From positions 4,169,501 through 4,233,500 of the forward strand of contig NZ_UFSM01000001.1 of NCBI RefSeq assembly GCF_900445235.1: a DNA stretch of 64,000 bases, in the 5' to 3' direction. Every line of letters starts with the position of its first letter. The first letter of the stretch is position 1. The position numbers and the translations under genes are program-made. The stretch is from Aminobacter aminovorans (GTDB lineage: Bacteria; Pseudomonadota; Alphaproteobacteria; Rhizobiales; Rhizobiaceae). Shown in pieces: positions 35,060 to 43,809 of the stretch. Below the pieces are notes generated by a model. The model had not been told where the DNA came from, searched no databases, and saw only the letters and a list, made by a program, of their open reading frames with translations.

Positions 35060-37021
35060 TTGGCAAAGCTGTTCGCGACAGGCAAGTCCGTCGCATATGA
35101 CGGGGAAAACGAGGCTGAAGCACTCAGCCGGCGTGACTATGCATTGGGCGTCCTGCGCTCGGTGATGATCACGCTCGCCGTCTCGGCCGTGCTGGTCTTC
35201 GCCATCGAATTGGTTGCCCGCGGCTCCTTCATCGACACGCTCAATTTCTTCCAGCAGCCGTTCAAGCCTAGCTGGACCACGGTGGCGCTGTTCGCTTTGC
35301 TGATCATCGGCTTCGACGCTCTGCTCGGCCGCCCCTATAACGGCCTGTTGATCGTCGCACCCGTGGCGCTGATGCTGGCCTTCGTCGGCCACCAGAAGTC
35401 GCTCTATCTCGGCGACCCGCTCTACCCGACCGATTTTCTCTATGCCCGCCAGATCGTCGAACTGATGCCGCTTTTGGTGCGCGAGCGGCCGCTTGCCGGC
35501 ATAGGCATTGCGGTTGGCCTCATCGGCGGCATCTCGCTGCTCGTGCTCGCCTGGCGCTACTGGCGCCGCCGCATGCCGGCGCTGTCGTTCTGGGCGCGCA
35601 TGTCGCGCCTGGCGATCGCCATTCCGGCGCTGGCCTTCTTCGTCTCGATCATGGACTACGCCACCTTCTCGTGGACGCGCGATCGCCTGCAGATCATCCC
35701 GATGATGTGGGACCAGAAGGAAAACTACGCCTCCAACGGCTTTGCCATTGCCTTTGCGCTCAACGTGCCGATGGCCAAGGTCAAGGCGCCGCAGGGCTAT
35801 TCCGACAAGGCCATCGACGCCATCGCAGCACCTTCGCAGAAGGCCGCCGTGCTCCCCGAGGAAAAGCCCGACGTCATCATCGTGATGAGCGAATCCTTCT
35901 GGGATCCGACGCGCCTGCCCGGCGTCGCGATCACGCCGGACCCGATCCAGAACGTGCGCGCATCGCAGTCCGGCCACGTCTTCTCGCCCGAATTCGGCGG
36001 CATGACCGCCAATGTCGAGTTCGAGGCGCTGACCGGCTTCTCCAACGCCTTCCTGCCGGCCGGCTCGATCCCCTACCAGCAATATGTCCGCGCGCCGGTG
36101 CCTTCGCTTGCCACCTTCTTCAAGAGCGAAGGCTACGACACCAAGGCCATCCACCCCTTCGGCGGCTGGTTCTGGAACCGCGCGCCGGTCTACAAGGCCT
36201 TCGGCTTCGACAAGTTCATGTCGGAAGAGAACCTGCCGCTGCTCGCCAAGCGCGGCCCGCTGGTCTCCGACGCCGCACTGACCGAAGAGATCATCCGCGA
36301 GGCCGACGCCACCGATCACCCCTTCTTCATGTTCGCGGTCTCGCTGCAGAGCCACGGCCCCTACGAGCCGAACCGCTACAGCGACACCACCCACAAGGTC
36401 GAGGCGCCGACGTCGCAATGGGCGCGCGATTCGATCCTGACCTATGCCGAGGGTGCTTCCGACGCCGACCGTGGCCTGAAGCGCCTGATGGACTGGGCCA
36501 GCAAGCGTGAGCGCCCGACCGTCATCGCCTTCTTCGGCGACCACCTGCCGCCGCTCGGGCCGGTCTATGTCGAGACGGGTTTCATGAAAGAGCCGGTCGC
36601 CAAGCGCAAGGCGCCGATCGACGAAATGCTAGTGCAGCACGAGACGCCGCTGGTCGTGTGGTCGAACCGCACCGGTGCTGCGCGCGACATCGGCTCGATC
36701 AGCCCGGCCTTCCTGCCGCTGCATGTGCTCGAGACCGCCGGCATCAGCCACCCCTATTATACCGGCTTCCTCGGCGACCTGCATGACCGCTACCGGGTCG
36801 TCGACCGCAACATGCTTCTGCCGCGCCAGGGCGAGTCGGTGTTCGACTGGTCGCGCCAGAAGGAGCTCGATCCGGCGATCCGCGATTTCCGCTGGCTGCA
36901 ATATGACATGATGTTCGGCAAGCGCCGCGGCGCCAAGGGCTTCTTCCCCGAGACCGTCGACAAGGTTGTGGCCAACCGCACGCGTTCGCCGCTGTTCCTC
37001 CGGGACGAGGCATTCGGCTGA
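35060..37021 (+). CDS. LTA-synthase-family phosphoglycerol/phosphoethanolamine-type transferase
   Basis: The 653-aa protein has five or so N-terminal membrane helices (about 30-200) and a periplasmic sulfatase-fold domain. Catalytic features are VIIVMSESFWD (metal-binding Glu278), the nucleophile candidate Thr316 in GGMTANVEFE, WFWNR and FFGDHLPP. LtaS-type enzymes move glycerol phosphate from phosphatidylglycerol; in rhizobia relatives decorate periplasmic cyclic glucans or lipids. The acceptor here is unknown. It starts at TTG 35060, with GAGGAAG upstream. A terminator follows at once. Confidence 0.88.
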   Translation: MAKLFATGKSVAYDGENEAEALSRRDYALGVLRSVMITLAVSAVLVFAIELVARGSFIDTLNFFQQPFKPSWTTVALFALLIIGFDALLGRPYNGLLIVAPVALMLAFVGHQKSLYLGDPLYPTDFLYARQIVELMPLLVRERPLAGIGIAVGLIGGISLLVLAWRYWRRRMPALSFWARMSRLAIAIPALAFFVSIMDYATFSWTRDRLQIIPMMWDQKENYASNGFAIAFALNVPMAKVKAPQGYSDKAIDAIAAPSQKAAVLPEEKPDVIIVMSESFWDPTRLPGVAITPDPIQNVRASQSGHVFSPEFGGMTANVEFEALTGFSNAFLPAGSIPYQQYVRAPVPSLATFFKSEGYDTKAIHPFGGWFWNRAPVYKAFGFDKFMSEENLPLLAKRGPLVSDAALTEEIIREADATDHPFFMFAVSLQSHGPYEPNRYSDTTHKVEAPTSQWARDSILTYAEGASDADRGLKRLMDWASKRERPTVIAFFGDHLPPLGPVYVETGFMKEPVAKRKAPIDEMLVQHETPLVVWSNRTGAARDIGSISPAFLPLHVLETAGISHPYYTGFLGDLHDRYRVVDRNMLLPRQGESVFDWSRQKELDPAIRDFRWLQYDMMFGKRRGAKGFFPETVDKVVANRTRSPLFLRDEAFG

Positions 37022-37024
37022 GCC

Positions 37025-37049
37025 AAAACCGGCCGGAAAGGCCGGTTTT
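37025..37049. terminator. Intrinsic terminator after the LTA-synthase-family gene
   Basis: An AAAACCGGCC stem, loop GGAAA and complement GGCCGGTTTT, starting 3 nt after the stop codon. Confidence 0.9.
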
Positions 37050-37325
37050 CCTGAGAATCTCGGCCTTCCCCCTTGCCTTGGCTGCACTTAGCATGTAGAC
37101 GCCCGCCATCTGCCGGTCCCAGCTGGGGGCTGAACGGAGGGCCGGAGGCTTTCTTGAAAGTCGCCGTGTGAAGCGAAAACGCTTCCGCCTCCCGTGTCTC
37201 CGCTCTCGACCGTCTCGTCGTGCTCCTTTCTTCCCCTGAAGGCCGCAAGGTCTCGAAGGGTCAGGGAGGTCGCAGAGGCTCTAGCCGCCGGGACCGGAAG
37301 ATGGAAACGAAGAAAGGCAAAAACT
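37050..37325 (+). promoter_or_regulatory. rpsF: rpsF operon promoter/leader region
   Basis: This 276-bp stretch has no gene and precedes rpsF. It includes a perfect GAAGCG-AAAA-CGCTTC hairpin (around 37176-37191) and further GC-rich inverted segments close to the start. rpsF leaders in many bacteria bind the S6:S18 complex for autogenous control; CCG-containing loops near 37280-37300 (AGCCGCCGGGACCGG) are compatible with that, but I could not fold it. Confidence 0.4.
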
Positions 37326-37817
37326 ATGGCTCTTTATGAACATGTGTTTCTTGCCCGCCAAGACCTCTCGCAGCAGCAGGTCGATGCACTTGTCGAACAC
37401 TACAAGGGCATCATCACTGCAGCTGGTGGATCGGTTGGCCGGGTCGAGAACTGGGGACTGAAGTCCCTCACCTACCGCATCAACAAGAACCGCAAGGCGT
37501 ATTACACGCTCATGGACATCAGCGCTCCGTCGGCTGCCGTCAAGGAAGTCGAGCGCCAGCAGGGCCTGTCCGAAGACGTTCTGCGCTTCCTGACCGTCAA
37601 GGTCGACGCGCATGAAGAAGGCGTCTCCGCCATGATGCAGAAGCGCGAAGAGCGCTCCGAGCGTGGCGATCGCGGTGGCTTCGGCGACCGTCCGCAGCGC
37701 AGCTTCGGCGACCGCGACCGCGGCGACCGTGGTCCGCGCAGCTTCGGCGACCGCGATGGCGGTGGTGATCGTGGCCCGCGCCGTCCGCGCGAAGGCGTTG
37801 AAGGGGGTGCAGAATAA
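37326..37817 (+). CDS. rpsF: Ribosomal protein bS6
   Basis: The 163-aa protein has the normal S6 ferredoxin-like fold (1-~105: [25 protein letters not shown]) plus a long disordered tail of Arg/Gly/Asp units ([19 protein letters not shown]) typical of alphaproteobacterial S6. It binds S18 on the 30S platform. ATG 37326 follows AAAGG; longer frames upstream are not homologous. Its TAA shares one base with the rpsR ATG. Confidence 0.97.
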   Translation: MALYEHVFLARQDLSQQQVDALVEHYKGIITAAGGSVGRVENWGLKSLTYRINKNRKAYYTLMDISAPSAAVKEVERQQGLSEDVLRFLTVKVDAHEEGVSAMMQKREERSERGDRGGFGDRPQRSFGDRDRGDRGPRSFGDRDGGGDRGPRRPREGVEGGAE

Positions 37818-38065
37818 TGGTCGACATCAATCAGATCCCGACCCGTCGTCCTTTCCACCGCCGTCGCAAGACCTGCCCGTTCTCCGGCGCCAACGCACCG
37901 AAGATCGACTACAAGGACGTGCGTCTGCTGCAGCGCTACATTTCCGAGCGCGGCAAGATCGTTCCTTCGCGCATCACCGCCGTCAGCCAGAAGAAGCAGC
38001 GTGAACTCGCCCAGGCGATCAAGCGCGCCCGCTTCCTCGGCCTGCTGCCCTACGTGGTGAAGTGA
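37817..38065 (+). CDS. rpsR: Ribosomal protein bS18
   Basis: The 82-aa basic protein is the 30S partner of S6. Typical segments are [15 protein letters not shown] and [19 protein letters not shown]. It overlaps rpsF by one nucleotide (TAATG), so translation is coupled and stoichiometric. rplI follows after 235 bp. Confidence 0.98.
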   Translation: MVDINQIPTRRPFHRRRKTCPFSGANAPKIDYKDVRLLQRYISERGKIVPSRITAVSQKKQRELAQAIKRARFLGLLPYVVK

Positions 38066-38300
38066 TTTCAGTTCCGGCCCGGCGGCATCCGCCCCGGGCC
38101 GGAATACTCCCTGCCGCGACGGGCGCGGTCGGGTGAAGCTCAAATCCCGGGTTGGATTTCTCAGGAAATCCTAACTGCCGCGACAGGCAGGACAGCGAAA
38201 CCGGCGGCAACGCCCGCATTGCTTCCTTGCCCGTTGAATTTTTCCGCTGCCTGTGCAGCCAACGACCGCTGCCTCTGCAGCCAACGAAAGGACAAGGACA

Positions 38301-38879
38301 ATGGACGTCATTCTCCTCGAACGCATTTCCCGCCTCGGCCAGATGGGCGACACCGTCAAGGTCAAGGACGGCTTTGCCCGTAACTTCCTTCTGCCCAAGG
38401 GCAAGGCGCTCCGTGCCAACGAAGCCAACAAGAAGAAGTTCGAAGGCCAGCGCGCCCAGCTCGAAGCCCGCAACCTCGAGCGCAAGTCCGAAGCCCAGCA
38501 GGTCGCCGACAAGCTCGACGGCAAGTCGTTCGTCATCGTGCGCTCGGCTGGCGAAACCGGCCAGCTCTACGGTTCGGTCTCGACCCGCGACATCGCCGAT
38601 CTGCTGATCGCCGAAGGCTTCACGATTGCCCGCAACCAGGTCGAGCTCAACCAGCCGATCAAGACCATCGGCCTGAGCAACGTCGCCATCGCGCTGCACG
38701 CCGAAGTCGAAGTCACCATCACGCTTAACATCGCGCGCACGGCCGACGAAGCCGAGCGTCAGTCGAAGGGCGAGACGCTGACCACCGCCGAAGCCATCTA
38801 TGGCGACGACATCAACGAAAACGCCCGTCCGGACAGCTTCTTTGATCCGAACGAAGACGGCGAAGGCGACGAAGGCTGA
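38301..38879 (+). CDS. rplI: Ribosomal protein bL9
   Basis: The 192-aa protein has the L9 N-terminal domain ([34 protein letters not shown]), the long connecting helix (residues ~45-80) and a C-terminal domain, plus a ~35-residue acidic tail (NEDGEGDEG) common in Rhizobiales. ATG 38301 follows AAGGACAAGGAC. It ends the ribosomal operon, followed by a strong terminator. Confidence 0.97.
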   Translation: MDVILLERISRLGQMGDTVKVKDGFARNFLLPKGKALRANEANKKKFEGQRAQLEARNLERKSEAQQVADKLDGKSFVIVRSAGETGQLYGSVSTRDIADLLIAEGFTIARNQVELNQPIKTIGLSNVAIALHAEVEVTITLNIARTADEAERQSKGETLTTAEAIYGDDINENARPDSFFDPNEDGEGDEG

Positions 38880-38913
38880 TCCCAGCCTCTGTCCCGAACC
38901 AGTTTTCTGGACC

Positions 38914-38944
38914 AAGCCCGGATGGCAACATCCGGGCTTTTTTT
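38914..38944 (+). terminator. Intrinsic terminator after rplI
   Basis: An AAGCCCGGAT stem, short loop GGCAAC and complement ATCCGGGCTT, then a T-run to 38944. Confidence 0.92.
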
Positions 38945-39022
38945 GTGCCAGGCGTGGAACTTGGCAGCGTCGCTCCTATTTTGAGGAAAGGACTACACGA
39001 CTGACCTTTTCGCGAGCGCGCC

Positions 39023-40330
39023 ATGAATATGCTGTTGCAACGCATCGTCGGGAAGCTTGTGCGTACCGGCAATCTGACAGTCACCGGCCCCAACGGACGA
39101 TCGCACCGTTTCGGCGATGATACGGGCGACCCTGTCCACCTCCTGATCAAGACGCGGCGTGCCGAAAACGCCATCACGCTCGACCCGATGCTGGCTTTGC
39201 CCGAGGCCTATATGGACGGCGATGTCGACATCGTCGGCGGCGACGTGCTCGGGCTGATGCGGGTGGTGTTCCAGAATCTCGGCAATGGCAGCATCGACAC
39301 TGCCTGGACCAAGGCGCTGGACAATCTGCGGCTCGCCTTCCGCCGCTTCCAGCAGGTCAACACGACAGCCCGTTCCAAGCGCAATGTGCAGCGCCACTAC
39401 GACCTGTCGGGCGAGCTCTACCGGCTCTTCCTCGACACCGACATGCAATATTCCTGCGCCTATTTCGCCGACCCCGAAATGACGCTGGAAGAAGCCCAGA
39501 TCGCCAAGAAGGCGCATATAGCAGCCAAGATGCGGCTCAGGCCCGGTCAGTCGGTGCTCGACATCGGCTCCGGCTGGGGCGGTCTCGGGCTCTACCTTGC
39601 CCGCACCTTCGAGGCGCAGGTGCTCGGCGTGACCTTGTCGACCGAGCAGCATGCGGTCGCCACCGAACGGGCCCAGGCCGAAGGGCTGGAGAACCGGGTC
39701 CATTTCGAGATCAAGGACTATCGCGACCTGGTCGAGCGCTTCGACCGCATCGTCTCCGTCGGCATGTTCGAGCATGTCGGCGTCAACCACTACCGGACCT
39801 TCTTCGACAATGTCGCCAAGCGCCTGAAACCCGACGGCGTGATGGTGCTGCATTCGATCGGCCGCGCCGGCCCGCCGGCCTCGACAAGCGCCTTCATCCG
39901 CAAGCACATCTTCCCCGGCGGGTACATTCCCGCCTTGTCGGAGGTGCTGCCGGCGATCGAAAAGGCCGGCCTGATGGTCACCGACGTCGAGATCCTCAGG
40001 CTGCATTATGCCGAGACGCTGAGGCACTGGAGCCTGCGCTTCGCCGCCAACCGCGACAAGGCCAAGGCGATCTATGACGAACGCTTCTGCCGGATGTGGG
40101 AATTCTATCTCGCCGCCTCCGAGGCAGCCTTCCGCTGGCAGGACCTGATGGTCTTCCAGATCCAGCTCAGCCACCGCAACGACACGCTGCCGCTGACCCG
40201 CGACTATATCGGCAAGTGCGAGAAGGCGCTGGCCATGCACGAGATGGGACACCGCCAGACGAAGCTCGCCGCGGAAGCCGAACCTGCCGCCAAGACCAGC
40301 CGCCGCAGGAAGGTCGGCGACAGGGAATAA
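39023..40330 (+). CDS. cfa: Cyclopropane-fatty-acyl-phospholipid synthase family methyltransferase
   Basis: The 435-aa protein has an N-terminal lipid-binding region (LPEAYMDGDVDIVGGD), then a SAM-methyltransferase core with VLDIGSGWGGLG (178-189), NVQRHYDLSGELYRLFLD, SVGMFEHVG and FIRKHIFPGG. It would methylenate double bonds of unsaturated phospholipid acyl chains, altering membrane stability under stress. Rhizobia often carry several paralogues, so the symbol is by family. It ends in a Lys/Arg-rich tail and is followed by a terminator that abuts the next gene. Confidence 0.88.
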   Translation: MNMLLQRIVGKLVRTGNLTVTGPNGRSHRFGDDTGDPVHLLIKTRRAENAITLDPMLALPEAYMDGDVDIVGGDVLGLMRVVFQNLGNGSIDTAWTKALDNLRLAFRRFQQVNTTARSKRNVQRHYDLSGELYRLFLDTDMQYSCAYFADPEMTLEEAQIAKKAHIAAKMRLRPGQSVLDIGSGWGGLGLYLARTFEAQVLGVTLSTEQHAVATERAQAEGLENRVHFEIKDYRDLVERFDRIVSVGMFEHVGVNHYRTFFDNVAKRLKPDGVMVLHSIGRAGPPASTSAFIRKHIFPGGYIPALSEVLPAIEKAGLMVTDVEILRLHYAETLRHWSLRFAANRDKAKAIYDERFCRMWEFYLAASEAAFRWQDLMVFQIQLSHRNDTLPLTRDYIGKCEKALAMHEMGHRQTKLAAEAEPAAKTSRRRKVGDRE

Positions 40331-40382
40331 GATCGCCGCCAACGCGGGACTGGGGCCTTGCGTCTCATGCGGCTCCCATAGG

Positions 40383-40417
40383 AAAAAGCCCGTCTCTCCC
40401 TGAGCCCGGGCTTTTTT
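40383..40417 (+). terminator. Intrinsic terminator abutting the ynfA start
   Basis: AAAAAGCCCG (40383-40392) pairs with CGGGCTTTTT (40407-40416). The T-run ends one nucleotide before the ATG at 40419. Confidence 0.88.
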
Positions 40418-40418
40418 C

Positions 40419-40742
40419 ATGACCTATGCCATCTACGCCCTAGCAGCCCTTGCCGAGATCGCCGGCTGCTTTGCCTTCTGGGCCTGGTGGCGGCTCGACA
40501 AGTCGCCGCTCTGGCTGGCGCCCGGCCTCGTCGCGCTGGTCGCCTTCGCCTGGCTGCTTGCCCTTGTCGAAGCCGATGCCGCCGGCCGCACTTACGCCGC
40601 CTATGGCGGCATCTACATCGCGGCGTCCTTGTGCTGGCTATGGCTCGCCGAAGGCATCCGCCCCGACCGCTGGGACATGATCGGCGCCATCATCTGCATC
40701 CTCGGCGCCTCGATCATCCTGCTTGCGCCAAGAGGCGCCTAG
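40419..40742 (+). CDS. ynfA: YnfA-family (UPF0060) small membrane protein
   Basis: The 107-aa protein has four membrane helices and the family pattern [30 protein letters not shown] and [19 protein letters not shown]. YnfA proteins have an SMR-like topology and are discussed as small drug or dye exporters. The ATG lies directly after the terminator T-run, and there is no SD, so the way it is translated is unclear. Confidence 0.9.
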   Translation: MTYAIYALAALAEIAGCFAFWAWWRLDKSPLWLAPGLVALVAFAWLLALVEADAAGRTYAAYGGIYIAASLCWLWLAEGIRPDRWDMIGAIICILGASIILLAPRGA

Positions 40743-40870
40743 AGCGCTTCCGCTTCTGTGCGAACCGCGGAAACGACCCTTGTTTTCTTCGAACCGCGGA
40801 AACGACCCTTTTTGCGCAATTCCGAACGGAAAACCGCTTCACACTTTTCCTGGAGTTGCTTCAGCGAACC
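40741..40870. repeat. Short interspersed element with a duplicated 21-bp segment
   Basis: The 153-bp gap after ynfA contains CGAACCGCGGAAACGACCCT twice (about 40769 and 40790). Then comes a unit with inverted ends, GCGCAATTCC...GGAGTTGCT (about 40815-40861), enclosing GGAAAACCGCTTCACAC. I recall this last unit as a common intergenic element in Mesorhizobium-type genomes. Confidence 0.7.
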
Positions 40871-40895
40871 TGCCGCCCGGCCGTGCCAGGCCTCG

Positions 40896-43232
40896 TCACC
40901 ATTTGACCTGCAGGCCGACATTGCCTTCGAAGGTCCGGCTGCGCTCGCCACCCAGGTTGAAGCTGTAATCTGCCACCGCAAAGGCTGTGACCTTGTCGGT
41001 GAAGCTATGGCTTATGCCCGCGCCGAGCTCGAGCCTGGTGCCGCCCGTCTCGACCCGGATCGCGTCGCTGTCGAAATAGGTGACGTCCTCGCCGTTGAAG
41101 CCGTGCCAGAGATTGGCCTTGAGATAAGGCTTGAGCTGGCCCGAGGCGGTGTCGAACGTGCCCTCAAGGCGCGCGCCGATGCGGCCGGTGACGCCGCGCC
41201 CCTCGTCGAAGCGCACGCCCGACAAGGTGTCGTCGGCGTCTTCAAGGGAAACATCCTGCCAGATGATCTGCGCCTGCGGCTCGAGCATCCAGCCTTCGGT
41301 CAGGGTGATCGGTGCCCCCGCTTCCAGCGAGGCGGTCACCACGCGGCCGTCGGTATCGATGCCGATGGCGCGCTCGGAGCTTGCGTCGCCGCCGAGCCAG
41401 CTTCCCATCAGCACGGCATCGACATACCAGCCGCCTGGCCCGACATGGGTGAAGTAGCCGCCGACGCTGTAGGCATCGAGGTCGAGCTTGCCTGCGGCAA
41501 GGTCGGCCTGACCCTGGACTGCACCGCTGATATCGGCATTGAGGCTGGCATAGCCGAGGAACAGGCCGGCGGCATTGCGCGCCCCGGCCTCGGTCTCGCC
41601 ACGCCAGAAATCGAGCCCTGCCTGGATACCCAGGGTCGTGGCGTCGGCCGAAGGTGAAACCGTGCCGGCCCAGTCCTGCCGGGAGCTGGAGCCGAAAACC
41701 CGGCTCCATGTGGTCGAAAGATCGTCGCCGCCGGCAAGGAACCCCTGTTCGCCGCGGCGCTCATGAAATGTGCCGAGCGTCGCCAATGCCACGTCGCGGG
41801 CCATTGGCGGCATCACCGAATAGACAGCCGTCTCGGGCCGGATCAGCGGGATGCCGGGCTCGCCCGGGTCAACCGGGTTGACCAGTTCGGAGCGCAGATA
41901 CCAGTTCTCGCCCAGCCCTTGGGCATCGCCCCGGAACAGCAGATATTCGTAGGCGCCATAAGCCACCGGGCTCGCCAGCGTGAAGGCGCCGGAGTCGGTG
42001 GTGCCGCCCGATGTCGCTTCGACGACAAGGATGCCATCTGCATTGGTCTGCTGACCGGTGCCGCCAAGATTGACCACGATGATGCCGGTCGAACCGCTGG
42101 CGTTGCCGCCCTCGATCACCAGCCTGTCGGACGGCGCGCCGTCGCCTGAAACAACCGTGTCGAGCCTGAGATAACCGCCGGCGCCGATGTAGTTGCCAAT
42201 GACGGTGAAGCTGTCGGCGGCACTTGCCGCACCATTGGTCAGGTCGACGGTGCCGGCATTTGTCAGCGTCACCGCATTGCCCGAGGTGAAGGCGCGCACG
42301 GCGGCGTTGACGCCGGCACCGGCGCGCAGCGTGCTCGATGCGTCGATACTCAGGCTGCCGGTGTTGGAAAGCCCATCGCCCAGCACGAAATCGCCGTCGA
42401 GCGTGAATTCGGACCCTTGAGTGAGATTGACGGTTTCCCAGTTGACGTAGCGCGCGACCGAAGTCGAGCTGGTGCCCTCGAATGTCAGCGTGTCGATGCT
42501 GGCGCTCGTGCCGCCATTGATGACCTGTCCCGCGGCAAAGCTCGCCTCGGTCAGGCCGAGCAGCAGCGCCGTGTCCTGCCCCGTGCCCATAACGACATTG
42601 CCGCCAATGCTCCCGCCTCCCAACCAACGGAAGGTGTTGTTGCCGTTGCCGAGATCGACGAACGTGCCGATCGACGCGGTGCCGGAAACTTCCAGCAGAT
42701 CGTTGCCCTGCACCGCTTCGATGGAGGTGTCGATCGTGCCTCCCGACATCCGCATGACGTTATTGGCCTGCTCCAGATCGACATTGCCGATCCGCCCGCC
42801 GGTCATGGTCACGAAATCGCCGGCAAAAAACTCACCGATGATGCGGCCGCCGCTGATCGTCGCCGTATCGAGCGAACTGCCCTGGTTGAGCGAATTGATC
42901 ACGCCGCCGGTCATGATGAAGACATCGGCGCCGCCGCCCTGGTTGACGGCGCCGTCTATCGTTCCCGAATGGATTTCGACGCGATCGACGAAACCGCCGA
43001 ACACCACATCGCCAGTGATCGTGCCGGTGCCGCCCGCCGGCAGGGTCAGCGAATTGGTGCCGTCAGTGTCGGTCAGCCCTACGCTCGCACCGCTGTCGCA
43101 GACATAGATGCTGTTGCCGGCGGTCGGCGTCAGGTCGCAGGCGGCAAGGCCGGCCTGCGTCGAACCCAATAGAACCATGGCGGTGGAAGCCAGCCAGGTC
43201 AGTCGAGCCGGTGCAGGGCGAAGAATGTGCAT
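40896..43232 (-). CDS. Autotransporter with outer-membrane beta-barrel
   Basis: The 778-aa protein has a signal peptide (1-~31, GLAAC), a passenger of about 430 residues with pertactin-like short repeats (GGVINS, GGRIIGEFF, GGRIGNVDL, GGTIDTS), and a C-terminal autotransporter barrel (about 500-778: TWSRVFGSSSRQDW, GFNGEDVTYF) ending in aromatic FEGNVGLQVKW. The passenger is predicted to be exposed as a beta-helix on the surface, possibly an adhesin; no protease triad is visible. It is a single-gene transcript, convergent with ynfA. Confidence 0.9.
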   Translation of the reverse strand: MHILRPAPARLTWLASTAMVLLGSTQAGLAACDLTPTAGNSIYVCDSGASVGLTDTDGTNSLTLPAGGTGTITGDVVFGGFVDRVEIHSGTIDGAVNQGGGADVFIMTGGVINSLNQGSSLDTATISGGRIIGEFFAGDFVTMTGGRIGNVDLEQANNVMRMSGGTIDTSIEAVQGNDLLEVSGTASIGTFVDLGNGNNTFRWLGGGSIGGNVVMGTGQDTALLLGLTEASFAAGQVINGGTSASIDTLTFEGTSSTSVARYVNWETVNLTQGSEFTLDGDFVLGDGLSNTGSLSIDASSTLRAGAGVNAAVRAFTSGNAVTLTNAGTVDLTNGAASAADSFTVIGNYIGAGGYLRLDTVVSGDGAPSDRLVIEGGNASGSTGIIVVNLGGTGQQTNADGILVVEATSGGTTDSGAFTLASPVAYGAYEYLLFRGDAQGLGENWYLRSELVNPVDPGEPGIPLIRPETAVYSVMPPMARDVALATLGTFHERRGEQGFLAGGDDLSTTWSRVFGSSSRQDWAGTVSPSADATTLGIQAGLDFWRGETEAGARNAAGLFLGYASLNADISGAVQGQADLAAGKLDLDAYSVGGYFTHVGPGGWYVDAVLMGSWLGGDASSERAIGIDTDGRVVTASLEAGAPITLTEGWMLEPQAQIIWQDVSLEDADDTLSGVRFDEGRGVTGRIGARLEGTFDTASGQLKPYLKANLWHGFNGEDVTYFDSDAIRVETGGTRLELGAGISHSFTDKVTAFAVADYSFNLGGERSRTFEGNVGLQVKW

Positions 43233-43809
43233 GTTGCCTCCTCAAGCAGACGAGGCCCGCGCCGCAGCAGCGCAATTCGGCCCCTGCTAGCCCTCGGACA
43301 AATGCTTCGCCATGTGCCGCATCGCGATTAACAGCCCTGGGAACCGCAAGGATCAGCGAATACCCGAATAAAATCAACTGCAGATGTATACAAATTACCC
43401 CGGAATTGTGCTGAACGCCTTCTTGGTAAACAAGACGGCTCGCGGATTATTCCTGTTTTGTTCCTTCCGATTTCCGGCTACAGTTTCGCCGATTCGCGTG
43501 GCTCGGTTTCCGCTGCCGGCGGCTGCCGTGGGAAGTCTGGCTCGCAGGAGGCATCTCTTCCCGTTGGTTCAATGGCCTGCCGCGTACAGTTCGGCTCTGA
43601 GGATTCGATGGCTTTGGAGAAATTTGCGAGCCAGGATTCGGCAACAGTCAAATTGATTCCGGCAGTAGGACTCATGTCCTGTGGATGGTTTCGCCCAGCC
43701 TGTGAATTCTAGAGCAAACTGGCCTTGAAACCCACCTAAAGCAGATTGAGCCAGCAATTCGATATCGGACTCTGCTAGGGGAGTATCTGGTTCAGCGACG
43801 GGGACGACA
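43233..43809. other. Long intergenic region before dnaB
   Basis: This 577-bp region separates the divergent autotransporter and dnaB genes. Open frames of 60-90 codons exist on both strands, but none has an SD, plausible composition or a recognisable motif. AT-richer blocks at 43340-43400 and 43610-43660 may hold promoters. I see no repeat or terminator. Confidence 0.5.

Noticed and set aside
35060..37021. True lipoteichoic acid synthase
   Set aside because: The family fold is right, but a Gram-negative rhizobial cell makes no LTA; the acceptor must be another lipid or glucan, so only the family is stated.
43233..43809. Small genes in the region before dnaB
   Set aside because: Frames of 60-90 codons exist on both strands but overlap each other, lack SD sites and resemble nothing.
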